NCBI RefSeq assembly: GCF_035582795.1
Contig: NC_134365.1
Location: 77,171,635 to 77,235,634 of the forward strand
DNA: 64,000 bases
Origin: Mycteria americana
Lineage: Eukaryota; Chordata; Aves; Ciconiiformes; Ciconiidae
Direction: 5' to 3'
The notes beneath the pieces were generated by a model. That model did not search any database, was not told the origin of the DNA, and saw nothing but the letters and a program-made list of their open reading frames with translations. The position numbers and the translations under genes are program-made. Positions 11,101 to 21,250 of the stretch are shown one piece after another (the stretch's first letter is position 1; each line of letters opens with the position of its first letter).

Positions 11101-14100
11101 GTACGATGTGAATATCATATATGTTCTTTATGCTCCTCAGCTGCTGTAGCTTATCCTCTGGTGCATTAATGTAAACTGGCTGCTTTTGGCTCTTAACTCA
11201 GGGATATGAATTCCTTCGGGCAACAAGTGCTCAAGGAGTTAAGCGCAGATTGCTTATGCTTTTCAGGATTTTAATCTTAGGCTGTATAAACTCCATCCCA
11301 CAGTTGCACAGACAATTCTGGAGAAAAAGGATTGCTCAATAATGTGAAAAAAAGTCCCAGTTCTCCAGACACAGGTTGCTACTTTCTGTTTCCTTCAATA
11401 TGGAGCTTAGACCAGCAGTTTCTGAGCCTGCCACGAAGTGCAGTCCAGGACAGGAGAAGGCACATAAAATTTTGCTGTACTGCTTCTAGATTAATCTCCC
11501 ACCGTTTGATCAGTGCCCTCTTTTCTGCTATGCCTTCTATTCCCTCCCTGCCAACAATGGGGCAGGTGTCCGCCTGGCTCACTTTTTGCTCTTCCTGGCT
11601 CTCAAGCTGCCTCACATCAAGGCTGCCACATCACAAGAGTGACTGTGACCTTACCACAATATTTGTTTGCTCTTTCTGCTAGAGACCATGGAATTTGCCA
11701 CTGGCTGGAAGGTGCAGCAAGTATCTCCATCCTGGCCAGAATAGAAGGAGAAGACATAACAGAAATCAGTTAGGAGGTTCAGAGCTGGGCTTGAAGGTGC
11801 CTTGGTTTAGTCTGGGAGAGCCAGTTGTTAAAATCTTGGCAAGTTGCCCAAATGGCTATTTGAAATAAATGCCCATTCTTGACAAATTTCTGCACTTTTT
11901 TTCTTTTCTTGAGAACATCTGCTTTGGAGGAGAAATTCAAAATTATCAAGTGGTTCTTCTCTGGGCTTCGATGCATGTGCTGGTTTGTAACTGATTAATT
12001 CAGTGACAAAGTTAATGTCAGTCATTTAAAGATTAATCCACTTCTCTTTCTTTTCCACTCTGTTCTTTGTCTTGATCTTATGTGTTAATGTGGACATAAT
12101 GCCCTTGAAACTGGAGCTACCTTTGGGCAGTTCTTTGCAATAACAAACCTTCCTAAATCTTGTTGATAGATGGATGGACAGACTTCTGAAAACTATACGC
12201 TATTATGCAGGACAAAATTCCATTAGGATGAGGAAAGGACCAGCCTGGGTAGGTTTGTATGTGCATAAGAGATCAGTGCATGAGAGAATTTTATTGTATG
12301 CAGACCCCGTGTTGAGAGTCTTATTCATCCTTCATCATGCTAACTTTATGCTAGGATAACCACACGTATGGGCAAAGGAAAGCATCTCTAGTGTGGTGTC
12401 TTGCAGGAAAAAAGGTAGGAAGAGTTGTATATAAGATTGCTGCTAGAAAAGCATCATAGAGAGAATTCTTTGCTTTCTGTTTTGTTGTGTAGTGTTGCTC
12501 CACACTGATGACAATCTCCTGCTTGCGTCTGGTTTGTACATAGAATCCTCCTGAATGAAACACCACCATCTTCATTTTTACTTCAGTGCATGGAAAACCG
12601 CAGGAAGGCTTATTAACAAGAACTTTGTTAAAATATACTCTAAAATAACCCTAGGGAAGGCTCAAGTTTCCTTACAGGTTACCTGCATTCTTTAGGTATG
12701 AACATGAACTGTAGGCTCTATGTTTTTTAGAGCAGCACTGACAGGAAGGTTTGGGAGGAAGAGAAAGCTCTCCTGATGGCAAGCTAGTATCCAGATCACA
12801 GAATGACATTAGAAGATTCTAGAAGTGACTTGCAGAAATAACAGCATGTGTCTTTTTTAACATGTGTATTTCTCTGGATTTCTTGACAGGAAGGCCTTAA
12901 ATCATGAACTTTCTAAACTTTTCAATGAGATGTGGGATATGGATGTTAACCGCCTTATGCCTGGGAAAGACTACACAATTGATTTGCAGGTAACCAACTG
13001 CTAAGTCACATGAGGATTAAGGGCAGTATGGTACTGTAAGAAAAGGTGTCTGCAAAACTGCCTTTTGCTAAAAGAGTTGCTTATGCATTGTCATTTCCAC
13101 TAATGGCATAGGCAGGACGTCTTAATGACGAAGAATCACTTAGGAGAGGGAACAGTACAGAGAACACATTAAGGGTCCACTCAATCTGGACAACCTGGAA
13201 GTGGAGTCTCTCAGGTATCTGTCTTGGGTCCTATAACATTTAATATCTTTATCAGTGGCCTGGAGGAGGAGATGGAGTGCAATCTTTGCAATTTTGCAGA
13301 TGACAGCAACCTGTGGTGATGAAGTTGGTATGCTCAAGTGCAGGGCTTCTCTTCAGCTGGACCTAAGCAGGCTGGAGAAATAGGCTAAGGAAGGAAGATC
13401 ATGAAATTCAACAAGGGCAAATGCAGCCAGAACGGGATGACCAGAGAAGCTGTGAAATCTCCATCTCTGGAGGTTTTCAAGACCCAAAAAGATGACACCC
13501 TGAGCAATATGGTCTGAATTCAGTGTTGACCATACCATACTTTGAGCAGGACTAGAGATGTCCTGAGGTCCCCTCCACCCTGGATGTTTCTGTGTGTGTA
13601 TGACTGCTTGTGTGAATGGTCCAGGTGACTTGCAGCAAGGGAGAAAGGGAGACAGGTCTCAAGTCATTCTTGGGATATGGGGGAGGAATATGGGAATAAG
13701 GGAGGAATTTGAGGAATTCCTGGGTCTCTCCCAGAGAGTGTGGAGTAGCACGGAGGTGTGGGTGAGGAGGGTTTCAGGGTTGTTGCTACCAGTCCCAGGG
13801 AACTGTGAGGGAGGAGTGGGTATCAGATTTGATGAGCAACCATTTCACTCTTTGCCAGCTCAGTGTAGTGCAAACATGACCACATGTTTTGGCCACAAAT
13901 TGCAGCAGGCCACTGAACATTCAGTATCCAATTTTGTACTCACACAAGTGCTCAAAGACTTTATTTCAACATTGCTTCATATTATAAGATATAAGTTTCT
14001 GTTGCTGATAAACTTGAAAAAGGGTTGCCTACCTCAGGCCAAAATGTGTGTGGGGAAAACTCCCATATGGTTTCTCCATTTCTCAGAACAAGGCTGTAGT

Positions 14101-17100
14101 TACCCCTTGCCCATGTTAACAAACTCCCACTCATCTTCTCTCCTCTTTCCTTGAGAATGCCCTTTTTGGAACAGAAACTTGAAAATTGTCAGGAAAGCCT
14201 CCTTTCCGTTTTGGATGTGGTAACATTGATCAAAATGGCCTTAAATGTGGTCAACCAGAAGTCTTTGAAAACTTCAGAGCACCAGGATGCACCAGTCCAA
14301 AGCTGGTGGAGCTGCACAGAACTATCTTGGCATCTCCCTGGCACTGGGGCAATGGCTGGAGCTGCGGTCATGAAGTCAGAAAGTGAAAACAAAGGCTGAG
14401 CCTGAGGGAGCCTACTCAGGAGTTGGATTGCTTAAGCATTATCATGGAGGAGAGGAGAATTAGACTGGCTAGCTTGGGGAGTAGGAACTCAGGAGAGAAA
14501 CGACCCCTCTGCTGCACTGCATGGCCTCATAAACTATATGCAGTGGGTCTCTGGGTTACAAATGAACAGAGAAGGAAGGTGCACAAATCTCCCTTTTATT
14601 TATTTGTGGTGGGAGGGAGCCTTGGCTCTACATTACTTCTCTTTATCATTTGTGATGTACAGCATAGTAGCACAGCTGGTGACTGATCAGAACTGAGCTA
14701 TTACATGGATCATCACAATCATCTCTGAAAATGAGTCAGCGGAGAAATTTCAGGCTCTTACAGTGTCAGAGATTGTCTTCTTTCTTTATGCTGGCAGTTC
14801 TTCTGTAATGTCTTCTCTTGTTTTATAGGAAGACCATTCCTAACAAAGAATCCTGATAGCATTATGGGGTTTGTTTTGATTATTATAAAGGCAGGCACTG
14901 TCTCCTCTAACAACATCTTCCTTCTTTAATTGTTTTACTCTGGTGTTTCTCCTAGGGAAAAGCAGGTGCCGCACAGCAAGGTGACAGTGCTGTCCAGGAC
15001 AGTGCAGCCAGACATCTGTTTCACAACGTAAATGAAGAACGCCTGAAGAGCATAAAAACTTTTGCAAGTGAGACCCGTTCTTTTGTTAATGGTGGAAAAG
15101 ACATGAAGAATCCATGTTGGTTTTTATGTGTTTGCCTAAAATATAACATCATATGTAATTTGGATGGTGGTGGGGATCATCAGGCCGCATGTCATTTGAA
15201 GGTAGTTTCCACAACATTTGCATGGAGGTTACCCTGTAGCCTCAGCCTCAGGAAGAACATCCTTTTGTGCCTTAGCCAAAATCTGAATTTCTCTGTGGTT
15301 CTTCCACTACAAAGTTAAATGGATGAAACTCTTGTCATTGCTTTGATGTTATTCCATGTATTGAAAAAGACGCCAGTCATCTCTCCTCCTTTGCTCACAG
15401 CTTCTAGCCCTTTCAGATAGCACTAGGTCCACAGCCACTTCTTGCATTTCTGTTGGGGGCCATACTTCAAGCATGTCTATGAATGTATGTTTCCTTCCCT
15501 GATTTTTATTTTCCCCAGATAGAGTTACATTAAGCTGATTGAGCAGCTAGCATAACAGGGAGCACCGTTTTTCTCTGTTCGCCCCACTCCTCTCTGAGCC
15601 ATACAATCCTGTGTCTAGTGAAGGCAGCACTGAACCCCACGCTGAGTCCCTGGCAGGAAATGACTTAGGTTTTTGACCTCAAGTATTTTTCTATCAGCTT
15701 GGTGTGCTGAATCAGCCCCCAGAGTCCACTGAGTGTCAGAGCAAGTGTAGATGAAGTGATGGGAGGGAGCAGGTGGCAAAAGGGGTGCAAAGGAGAAAAT
15801 GAACCCATCCACTCAGTGGCCATGCACTCAAGCTCAAGCCATCTCAAGTAGGTTTATGCTGTATTTATTCCTTTACTGAAGTAATGCCCACAAAGCCTAC
15901 TGCCAGCATAGCTCAAGTTCATAAGCCTATGTCTGTAATTTTGGTGCTCATATATGATTTGTTTTGGTAGAAGGTCATTATTGCTTCAGCACTTGGTTCC
16001 ATAAGGAAGCTCAGTAGCAAGCTGTTTATCTTAAAAAGAAGTAGAGCAGTGGTCTGGCCTTGAGTCACCTCTAGACCTACACCCAACATTGTACCTGAGA
16101 ATGAAATCTGATATATAAAGGAATGTCTTTCTCTAAGGGCTGTCAAGGCATATTTTATGGCATCTTTTTATGATGCCAGTCTCTAATAACTGGATCACAG
16201 GTATGATTAGGCGTATGGCCTGTTCATCAGGATGAGCATGCTGAAAGTTTCTCTTTTTCTGCAGCCTTTATTTCCTTATTGGACAACTATGAGACATCAA
16301 CTGGTGTAGCAGAAGTAGTGACTCCAGAAGAAATAGTTGAAAACAATTGTTTTCTTGATGCTATCTTAGTGACAGAAGTCATGAAAGTGAGTAACACAGT
16401 GTCGTGGTTTAATCCTAGCCAGCAACTAAGCACCATGCAGCCAGTCACTCACCCCACCCCATCCCCCAGTGGGATGGTGGAGAGAATCGGAAGAGTAAAA
16501 GGGAGAAAACTTGTGGGTCGAGATAAGTCCCCAAGAAACAGTCACTGCCCCCCGGCCAAATCCCCCCAGTTTATATACTGAGCATGACAGCATATGGTAT
16601 GGAATATCCCTTTGGCCAGTTGGGGTCAGCTGTCCTGGCTGTGCTCCCTCCCAGCTTCTTGTGCTCCTGGCAGAGCATGGGAAGCTGAAAGTCCTTGACT
16701 AGTGTAAGCACTACTTAGCATCAGTGTGTTAGGAACTTTATTCTCACCCTAAATCCAAAACACAGCACTATACCAGCTACTAGGAAGAAAACTAGCTCTA
16801 TCCCAGCCGATACCAAGACACACAGATCTTTTTCAGTTGCTGAAAACATGGAATTAAAAAGTAAACTGTGTATATATCTTGGTTTTCTATCCTTCAGCTA
16901 GCTCATGAGTATCTGCTTAAAAAAAACCTAGCAAAGCCAAACCTTGCCGATTTCAAATATCAGCTCTATGACATCTGGTTCCAGCTCTATGCCAGGAAAG
17001 AAGGAGACAGGTATGTTTGATGGATATGGCCCCTGATAATCTCTACACTATTCTGAGTCAAGTAAATATAAGCCCAAGTGCCATCTGTTACACGCAGAAC

Positions 17101-18462
17101 TAGAAGACAGCCTCAGAATATGGCCTAAATCAGGTGTTCATTGCTCCCACACGGATCATGTTTAAAGACTTACTGATCAGATACTAAGAGTATTGACCCT
17201 TGGGGTACACCACTGGTAAATTGCCTTCAGCTGCACTTTGTGCCCCTAATCACAGGCCTTCAACCACAGACATTCATCCACTTGTCAGCCCACCACATCA
17301 TCCACTTTTCTAATCTGTACTTTGTCAGTTTGTCTATGAGGCTGTTATGGGAGACAGTGTCAGAAGCCTTGCTAAAATCTGGATAAGCAGTAGTGATGCA
17401 TCCATGGCATTTACTAGCAACCTTCATCATCAAATACAAATTTAGACTTAGCGGCTAGATTTCATTGCAAGTTTTGTGCAAAGTTAGAAAGAAAACCCAA
17501 CAAATCCAGACAAATAAAAAAACTGCTCGCAAATCAACCTAAGCAAGCTTGTGCATCTTCTTGCCTTTTACCTCTGCCAATTTGAACTATTTAAACACAA
17601 CAAAGACCTATATATTATTCTTTGGTTTATTACAGACCTGATTCTTGCGGTTTTGAACATGTTTTTGTTGGAGAAACAAGGCGTGGTAAACACATCTTAG
17701 GTTTGCACAACTGGGTGCAATTTTACCTTCAGGAAAAGCGCAACCAAATTGACTACAAGGGATATGTCGCTCGGAAGAACAAAACCAGGGTAAGAACAAG
17801 CAGGGTGCCTTTGCAAATAAGACAAATGGATCCAGAGATAAAAGCTGTGGTAATGAATCAAGGCACAGTGATGCAATCATAGGCTCAACTGCTTTGGACC
17901 TAATTTGCCCAGGTGTATATAAACAGAAGAAATACTAGCATGCCTTCAAGTCCAGCTTAGTTTTTTGCAAAAACTATTTTAACAAGTAGTGCTGGTGTTT
18001 ACAGAATCGCAACACTGCTGAAGCTTAATTGAGATAAACCATCAGGTACACTCCAGAGGACAGGGAAAAGGCTGTGCTATAGCACCCTGGCACAGCAAGG
18101 ATGACTGAATCTTGCAATGGCCTCAACAATCTGGAGTCAGAAATTGTATCTGTCTGATCACAGCTGTGTTGGAGATTATTCTGTTGTTTTGTTTATGCTT
18201 TCAGCCTGACAAAGATGACCAAGTTTTGAGCATCCAGTTCAGCTGGAAGGGCTCAGTCAAGCCAATTGGAAGCACCTTTATTGGTGTCAGCCCGGAGTTC
18301 GAATTTGCCCTTTACACCATCATTTTCCTGCTGGCTGAAGAAAGAGTCACACGTGAAACAGTGAAGATAGAAGAATACGAGCTACAGATCGTTGTTTGCC
18401 GCCATGGGCACCATATTGGAACAGCATATCCAGTACTCCTCAGCACCAGTAGTGAAGACTAG
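8106..18462 (+). CDS. ENDOU-like: EndoU-family poly(U)-specific endoribonuclease, short XendoU-like form, seven exons, complete
   Basis: Coding exons: 8106-8116, 12890-12989, 14956-15067, 16265-16386, 16898-17010, 17636-17789, 18205-18462. All junctions are GT-AG, the phases join, and the total of 870 nt gives 289 residues, close to Xenopus XendoU (292). EndoU enzymes are Mn2+- or Ca2+-dependent RNases that cut at uridines and leave 2',3'-cyclic phosphate ends; XendoU processes intron-encoded snoRNAs. The catalytic triad is visible: His161 in GFEHVF, His177 in GLHNW and Lys223 in VKPIGS, each one residue offset from XendoU His162, His178 and Lys224. The family core PEFEFALYT is intact. There is no signal peptide and no somatomedin-B domain, unlike secreted mammalian ENDOU (placental protein 11), so a cytosolic or nuclear enzyme is expected. 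No stop or frameshift was seen. Orthology to a named avian gene is inferred from similarity only. Confidence 0.93.
8117..12889 (+). other. EndoU-like gene intron 1 (4.8 kb)
   Basis: AT-rich intron. No repeat family was confidently recognised. Overlapping minus-strand open frames at 10,450-10,927 show no known domain and are left uncalled. A short AT-dinucleotide-rich patch occurs near 10,060-10,100. Confidence 0.6.
12890..12989 (+). CDS. ENDOU-like: EndoU-like gene, coding exon 2
   Basis: Acceptor TTTCTTGACAG, donor CAG|GTAACC, 100 nt. It encodes the N-terminal helical region of the EndoU domain, ending RLMPGKDYTIDLQ, and leaves phase 0. Confidence 0.9.
13165..13600 (+). mobile_element. CR1 LINE fragment, plus orientation, in EndoU-like intron 2
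   Basis: Translation resembles the CR1 reverse transcriptase around the catalytic motif (phrase NLCNFADDSNL at about 13,280-13,315). It ends with the CR1 3' tail near 13,545-13,600 (GAGATGTCCTGAGGTCCCCTCCACCC..TTTCTGTGTG). The middle is deleted and the frame is broken, so this is an old copy. Confidence 0.65.
13601..14955 (+). other. Remainder of EndoU-like intron 2
   Basis: No exon or recognised repeat. The 186-codon frame at 13,594-14,154 lacks family resemblance and starts inside the CR1 tail, so it is not called. Confidence 0.5.
14956..15067 (+). CDS. ENDOU-like: EndoU-like gene, coding exon 3
   Basis: Acceptor TTTCTCCTAG, donor GCAA|GTGAGA, 112 nt, phase 0 to 1. It encodes the linker that varies most between family members (GKAGAAQQGDSAV...) and runs into the conserved LKSIKTFAT segment that continues in the next exon. 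Confidence 0.9.
15068..16264 (+). other. EndoU-like gene intron 3
   Basis: 1.2 kb of AT-rich intron between verified splice sites. No recognised element or conserved block was seen. Confidence 0.6.
16265..16386 (+). CDS. ENDOU-like: EndoU-like gene, coding exon 4
   Basis: Acceptor CTTTTTCTGCAG, donor AAA|GTGAGT, 122 nt. It encodes FISLLDNYETSTGVAEVVT, a stretch nearly identical to XendoU, and ends EVMK. The donor is followed after 13 nt by an LTR insertion. Confidence 0.93.
16400..16820 (-). mobile_element. Solo LTR (ERVL type) inside EndoU-like intron 4
   Basis: A 421-bp LTR in minus orientation: the plus strand starts TGTCGTGGTTTAATCC and ends TACCAAGACA, the reverse complement of the termini of the ERVL LTRs at 34.2 and 40.5 kb. 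A perfect 5-bp target duplication, cacag at 16,395-16,399 and 16,821-16,825, flanks it. It is shorter than the 586-598-bp provirus LTRs, with internal deletion. Solo LTRs arise by recombination between the two LTRs of a provirus. Confidence 0.9.
16898..17010 (+). CDS. ENDOU-like: EndoU-like gene, coding exon 5
   Basis: Acceptor TTTTCTATCCTTCAG, donor ACAG|GTATGT, 113 nt, phase 0 to 2. It encodes the helix LAHEYLLKKNLAKPN and the conserved YQLYDIWFQLYAR. Confidence 0.93.
17170..17405 (-). mobile_element. CR1 LINE fragment, minus orientation, in EndoU-like intron 5
   Basis: Plus-strand text such as CCTTGGGGTACACCACTGG and AGTGTCAGAAGCCTTGCTAAA is the antisense of CR1 reverse-transcriptase motifs and parallels the minus-strand CR1 at 23.8-24.0 kb. 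Both ends are truncated and no frame is open. Confidence 0.55.
17636..17789 (+). CDS. ENDOU-like: EndoU-like gene, coding exon 6 (catalytic histidines)
   Basis: Acceptor TTTATTACAG, donor AGG|GTAAGA, 154 nt. It holds SCGFEHVFVGE (His161) and LGLHNWVQFYLQEK (His177), the two catalytic histidines of the EndoU fold, in near-identity to XendoU. Confidence 0.95.
18205..18462 (+). CDS. ENDOU-like: EndoU-like gene, coding exon 7 (terminal)
   Basis: Acceptor GTTTATGCTTTCAG, stop TAG at 18,460-18,462. It contains catalytic Lys223 (VKPIGS), the core PEFEFALYT and the C-terminal IGTAYPVLLST. The open frame extends upstream to 18,112, but that part is intron. Confidence 0.95.
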   Translation, partial: PDKDDQVLSIQFSWKGSVKPIGSTFIGVSPEFEFALYTIIFLLAEERVTRETVKIEEYELQIVVCRHGHHIGTAYPVLLSTSSED

Positions 18463-18667
18463 TAGTTAGAGAGATCAGGCAACATTTCTTTTTTTTTTGG
18501 AGCGGGGACATGGGACTGGATGGCAGAGTAAATTGATATGTTGTTTTATACAACTAATTTCAAGTAAATATTGATGACTCACTCGCTTTTGGTCTGCAAT
18601 GGAGTGTTTAATCAGTAGTGTGTTGCGGCTCAGTGTCTGACAAACCTTGCAATATAATGCTGCTCAT

Positions 18668-18673
18668 ATTAAA
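18668..18673 (+). terminator. Candidate polyadenylation signal of the EndoU-like gene (ATTAAA)
   Basis: ATTAAA lies 206 nt after the stop codon. A canonical AATAAA is present further on at 18,814-18,819. Either could end the transcript; the choice cannot be made from sequence alone. Confidence 0.4.
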
Positions 18674-18819
18674 GGCTGGATCAAACATATCAGCCTTCCT
18701 TCGTGCATGATAACACTGTACTTTTCAGCAGATAATGGAATTTAGGAAAAGGCTATATTAAAATTGATACACATAGTTCTCATATTTGTTAGCTACTGTA
18801 TATCAGAAAGAGCAATAAA

Positions 18820-20094
18820 CCCACATTGCTTACATTTTGCCTTCCAGACAGGAACTTTGATTTGGCACCAGCAGAACCATGGTATGCTTTTTCTCCTCTC
18901 GTCATTTCATAATAGGTTAATTTCAAATGCATTTTTACAATTACAGTGCCTAGACACACAGGAAACACATTCAGATGTGAGAATGGTCATCAGATCAACA
19001 GCAGGTTACATCAGCTTTGCCCAGGTTTTCTAGAAGCCGCAGCAGGCTTTAATCTCACCTAACTTTAACAGTCCTTGGTGTAGGCACCTGTGTTCTTATT
19101 ACAGGCAGTGATGCCTGCAGTCACTTACCCACTTGTGTAATCTGCATTAGGGTTAGATGAAGGACCCTGCATAACCCATTGACTAGATCCCCAGTGACAA
19201 TAATAAGATGTCACTGGGGACACTGCTCCTAGGCCGGGACCTGGTCACTGGTCCTTCTGCTGATGTGGACATGTCTGCCCCTGTTCTTCCAAAATATGTT
19301 CAATACTCCAGTGAAAGGAAGGTAATGCTTTTCCTTCTCATACCAATGCAGAAACAGGCAGATGCTGAGCCCCTCTGAGAGTGTGACAGGGACTGTTAGA
19401 TACTCACACGCCACAAGAATTTCTCCAACAGAGCAAGGATCTTTACTCACACTGGTAAAAGAACTGCTTCTGTCTATTTGTTTTCCTGAAGATGACAGAA
19501 AAGTCGACCTATCGCCGTGGAATGTAAAACAGTAGACAAGATCATTTGAAATAAAGTACCTTTGGAAAACAAGAAAAACTTTACACTGAGCCGAGCAGGC
19601 ATTTAAATGTTTTCCATTTCTTTAAGCAATTTTCATGTACTCGCAGGCTCCCCCAAAACTTCACCAGCTGTAAGAATCTTTACCACCCAGGGAATTTGAT
19701 CCGAACCTCCTCTAAACCGTGTCCTATAGCACTGGCTGGCATTTATTTACATACTTAGAAACATTACAGAGAGCAAGCCAAGGGTTCCTACAGCTGTTGA
19801 AACTACACGAGAGGCGTTCCAGGCCTGATACGATTGAGAGAACAGCAATAGAGGAGCAACTGATAGGCACCAATGAACAAGTTCACCCTTCCCCGCAGCA
19901 TCAAGGGCTACTGAAGGACAAGAGCGTCCAAACTCAGGTTCTGGTGTATATTTGAAGCACGTAGGATCTGAGGCAGATATCGGAAATGGTACAAAATCAC
20001 TGAGAAGTCACACGGAATACCTGCTCCATGGAAGGTGAAAGGCACTCAGTTGCCTTCAGGTTGGGGAACTTCCCTGCAGCCAAGGGCCCACAGG
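18820..20094. other. Intergenic DNA with the presumed 3'UTR of the A4GALT-like copy 1
   Basis: Two genes converge here tail to tail. A minus-strand AATAAA (TTTATT at 19,742-19,747) lies 348 nt beyond the A4GALT-like stop and is the best candidate polyadenylation signal for it. Nothing else was recognised. Confidence 0.4.
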
Positions 20095-21177
20095 TCACAT
20101 TACAGGCCTTGACTGCTCTTCAGAGTCCTTCTTCATCTTCGCATATGTGGCAGGGCAGAACTGAGAATACAGCTGAGCCAGCAAAGCCTGGGACGTGATC
20201 TCTAGCCTTGTCCCGTGGCTCAGTTTGTTCCATACGTGCACTGCATAGGTGTTCTTAAGGAGCTTCTGAAGCTCCGAGGAGCTGATTGTATCAAACAACT
20301 TCTTCCAGTCCTCCCAGCAAATAGGATAAAAGGCTTCTGGGGGAAGAGCACACACCCCTTTGCAGCTCATGTTGTTCTGGATATTACTGATGGAGCACCA
20401 CTTCTTGAAGACACGCGTTAAGAGATGTGGGCCCTGGTGCGCCCAGACCCAGCCATTGTAGTTCTCCACAAAGTCCTTCATGCAAAGCTCCATGAACTCA
20501 TGCTTGGGTTTGAAGGACAGAAAGGCCCCATTCAGTATATCCTGAGACTGGATACCGAGGGCATTGGTGAGGTTCCTCAAGTTCCTGAGCACAATGAAGT
20601 CTGTGTCCAGGTAGATGCCACCAAACTTCCACATGATGGCAATTCTGCAGGCGTCAGACAGGACAGGTAAGAAATAAGGTTCCTTCTGGTGCTCTGACTG
20701 CAAGTACCACTTTGCCAGAGGCGTCCCTGAGAAAAGCTCCAGCAAGTCCAGGGGCTGGATTTCCACATTGGGGAAGGAGCTCAGCAACGAGAAGCCCCAG
20801 TGGTTGGGTAACGAGGCGTTACTGTTTGCCAAACCTTTCATGAGCACCACAACCCTTGTCTCAGGGTGCGTCCGGGCCGCTGACTCCACAGAGCACGTGA
20901 ACAAGTAACTTGGGTTAGTTTGCTCTGAGGTCTCCACAAAAAACACATCCCCTGGGGAAGGAGAGGGCCCAGCTGCAGTGCCATGGGGCAGGTAAGGTAA
21001 AAACTGAGCACACCTGCTTTGTGTAGGCAAGCTGTAGAGCTGGCCCTCAGTGTCCTCCCCAGTTCTCCAGTAGAACATGACAGTGGCAAAGAACACAAAT
21101 GAAATGGTGATGATAAACAGAGCCCCAGGCCTGTGGCTCAGTGGCACTGTGGTCAGATTTGGCAGGCAGTTGGACAT
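20095..21177 (-). CDS. A4GALT-like alpha-1,4-galactosyltransferase, tandem copy 1 (diverged), 360 residues
   Basis: A type II Golgi glycosyltransferase of the A4GALT/Gb3-synthase family (GT32, Gly_transf_sug plus alpha-1,4-GlcNAc-transferase-type domains), transferring Gal from UDP-Gal to a terminal beta-galactose. It has a short cytosolic tail, one membrane anchor (about residues 19-38, LFIITISFVFFATVMFYW), a stem, and the catalytic domain. The metal/nucleotide-binding DxD is D191-T192-D193 within GGIYLDTDFIVL, and N-glycosylation sequons are present. The whole coding region is one exon, with an acceptor at 21,232-21,233. Start MSNCLPNL is chosen for its A at -3 and alignment with the family start; an in-frame ATG seven codons upstream (21,198) is the alternative. 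The frame is intact. It differs from copy 2 in NALGIQSQDILNG, WVWAHQGPHL and CWEDWKKLF. It is probably an active enzyme with altered acceptor use, but this is inference. Confidence 0.92.
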   Translation of the reverse strand: MSNCLPNLTTVPLSHRPGALFIITISFVFFATVMFYWRTGEDTEGQLYSLPTQSRCAQFLPYLPHGTAAGPSPSPGDVFFVETSEQTNPSYLFTCSVESAARTHPETRVVVLMKGLANSNASLPNHWGFSLLSSFPNVEIQPLDLLELFSGTPLAKWYLQSEHQKEPYFLPVLSDACRIAIMWKFGGIYLDTDFIVLRNLRNLTNALGIQSQDILNGAFLSFKPKHEFMELCMKDFVENYNGWVWAHQGPHLLTRVFKKWCSISNIQNNMSCKGVCALPPEAFYPICWEDWKKLFDTISSSELQKLLKNTYAVHVWNKLSHGTRLEITSQALLAQLYSQFCPATYAKMKKDSEEQSRPVM

Positions 21178-21230
21178 CCTGGGCAGTGTCACCCCCATCA
21201 GAGCCTGCTCTCCCAAGACAACTGTCGTGA

Positions 21231-21250
21231 TCTGAAGGGGAGAAAAGAAG
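21231..21250 (-). other. Splice acceptor of the A4GALT-like copy 1 coding exon
   Basis: Read on the minus strand, a run of T/C (TTTTTCTTCTTTTCTCCCC) is followed by TTCAG, then exon sequence ATCACGAC from 21,231. The open frame that continues to 21,303 is therefore intron. Copy 2 has the same acceptor at 30,237. Confidence 0.75.

Noticed and set aside
18112-18204. Upstream start for the terminal EndoU exon frame
   Set aside because: The segment is intronic: a clear acceptor precedes 18,205 and family similarity begins exactly there.
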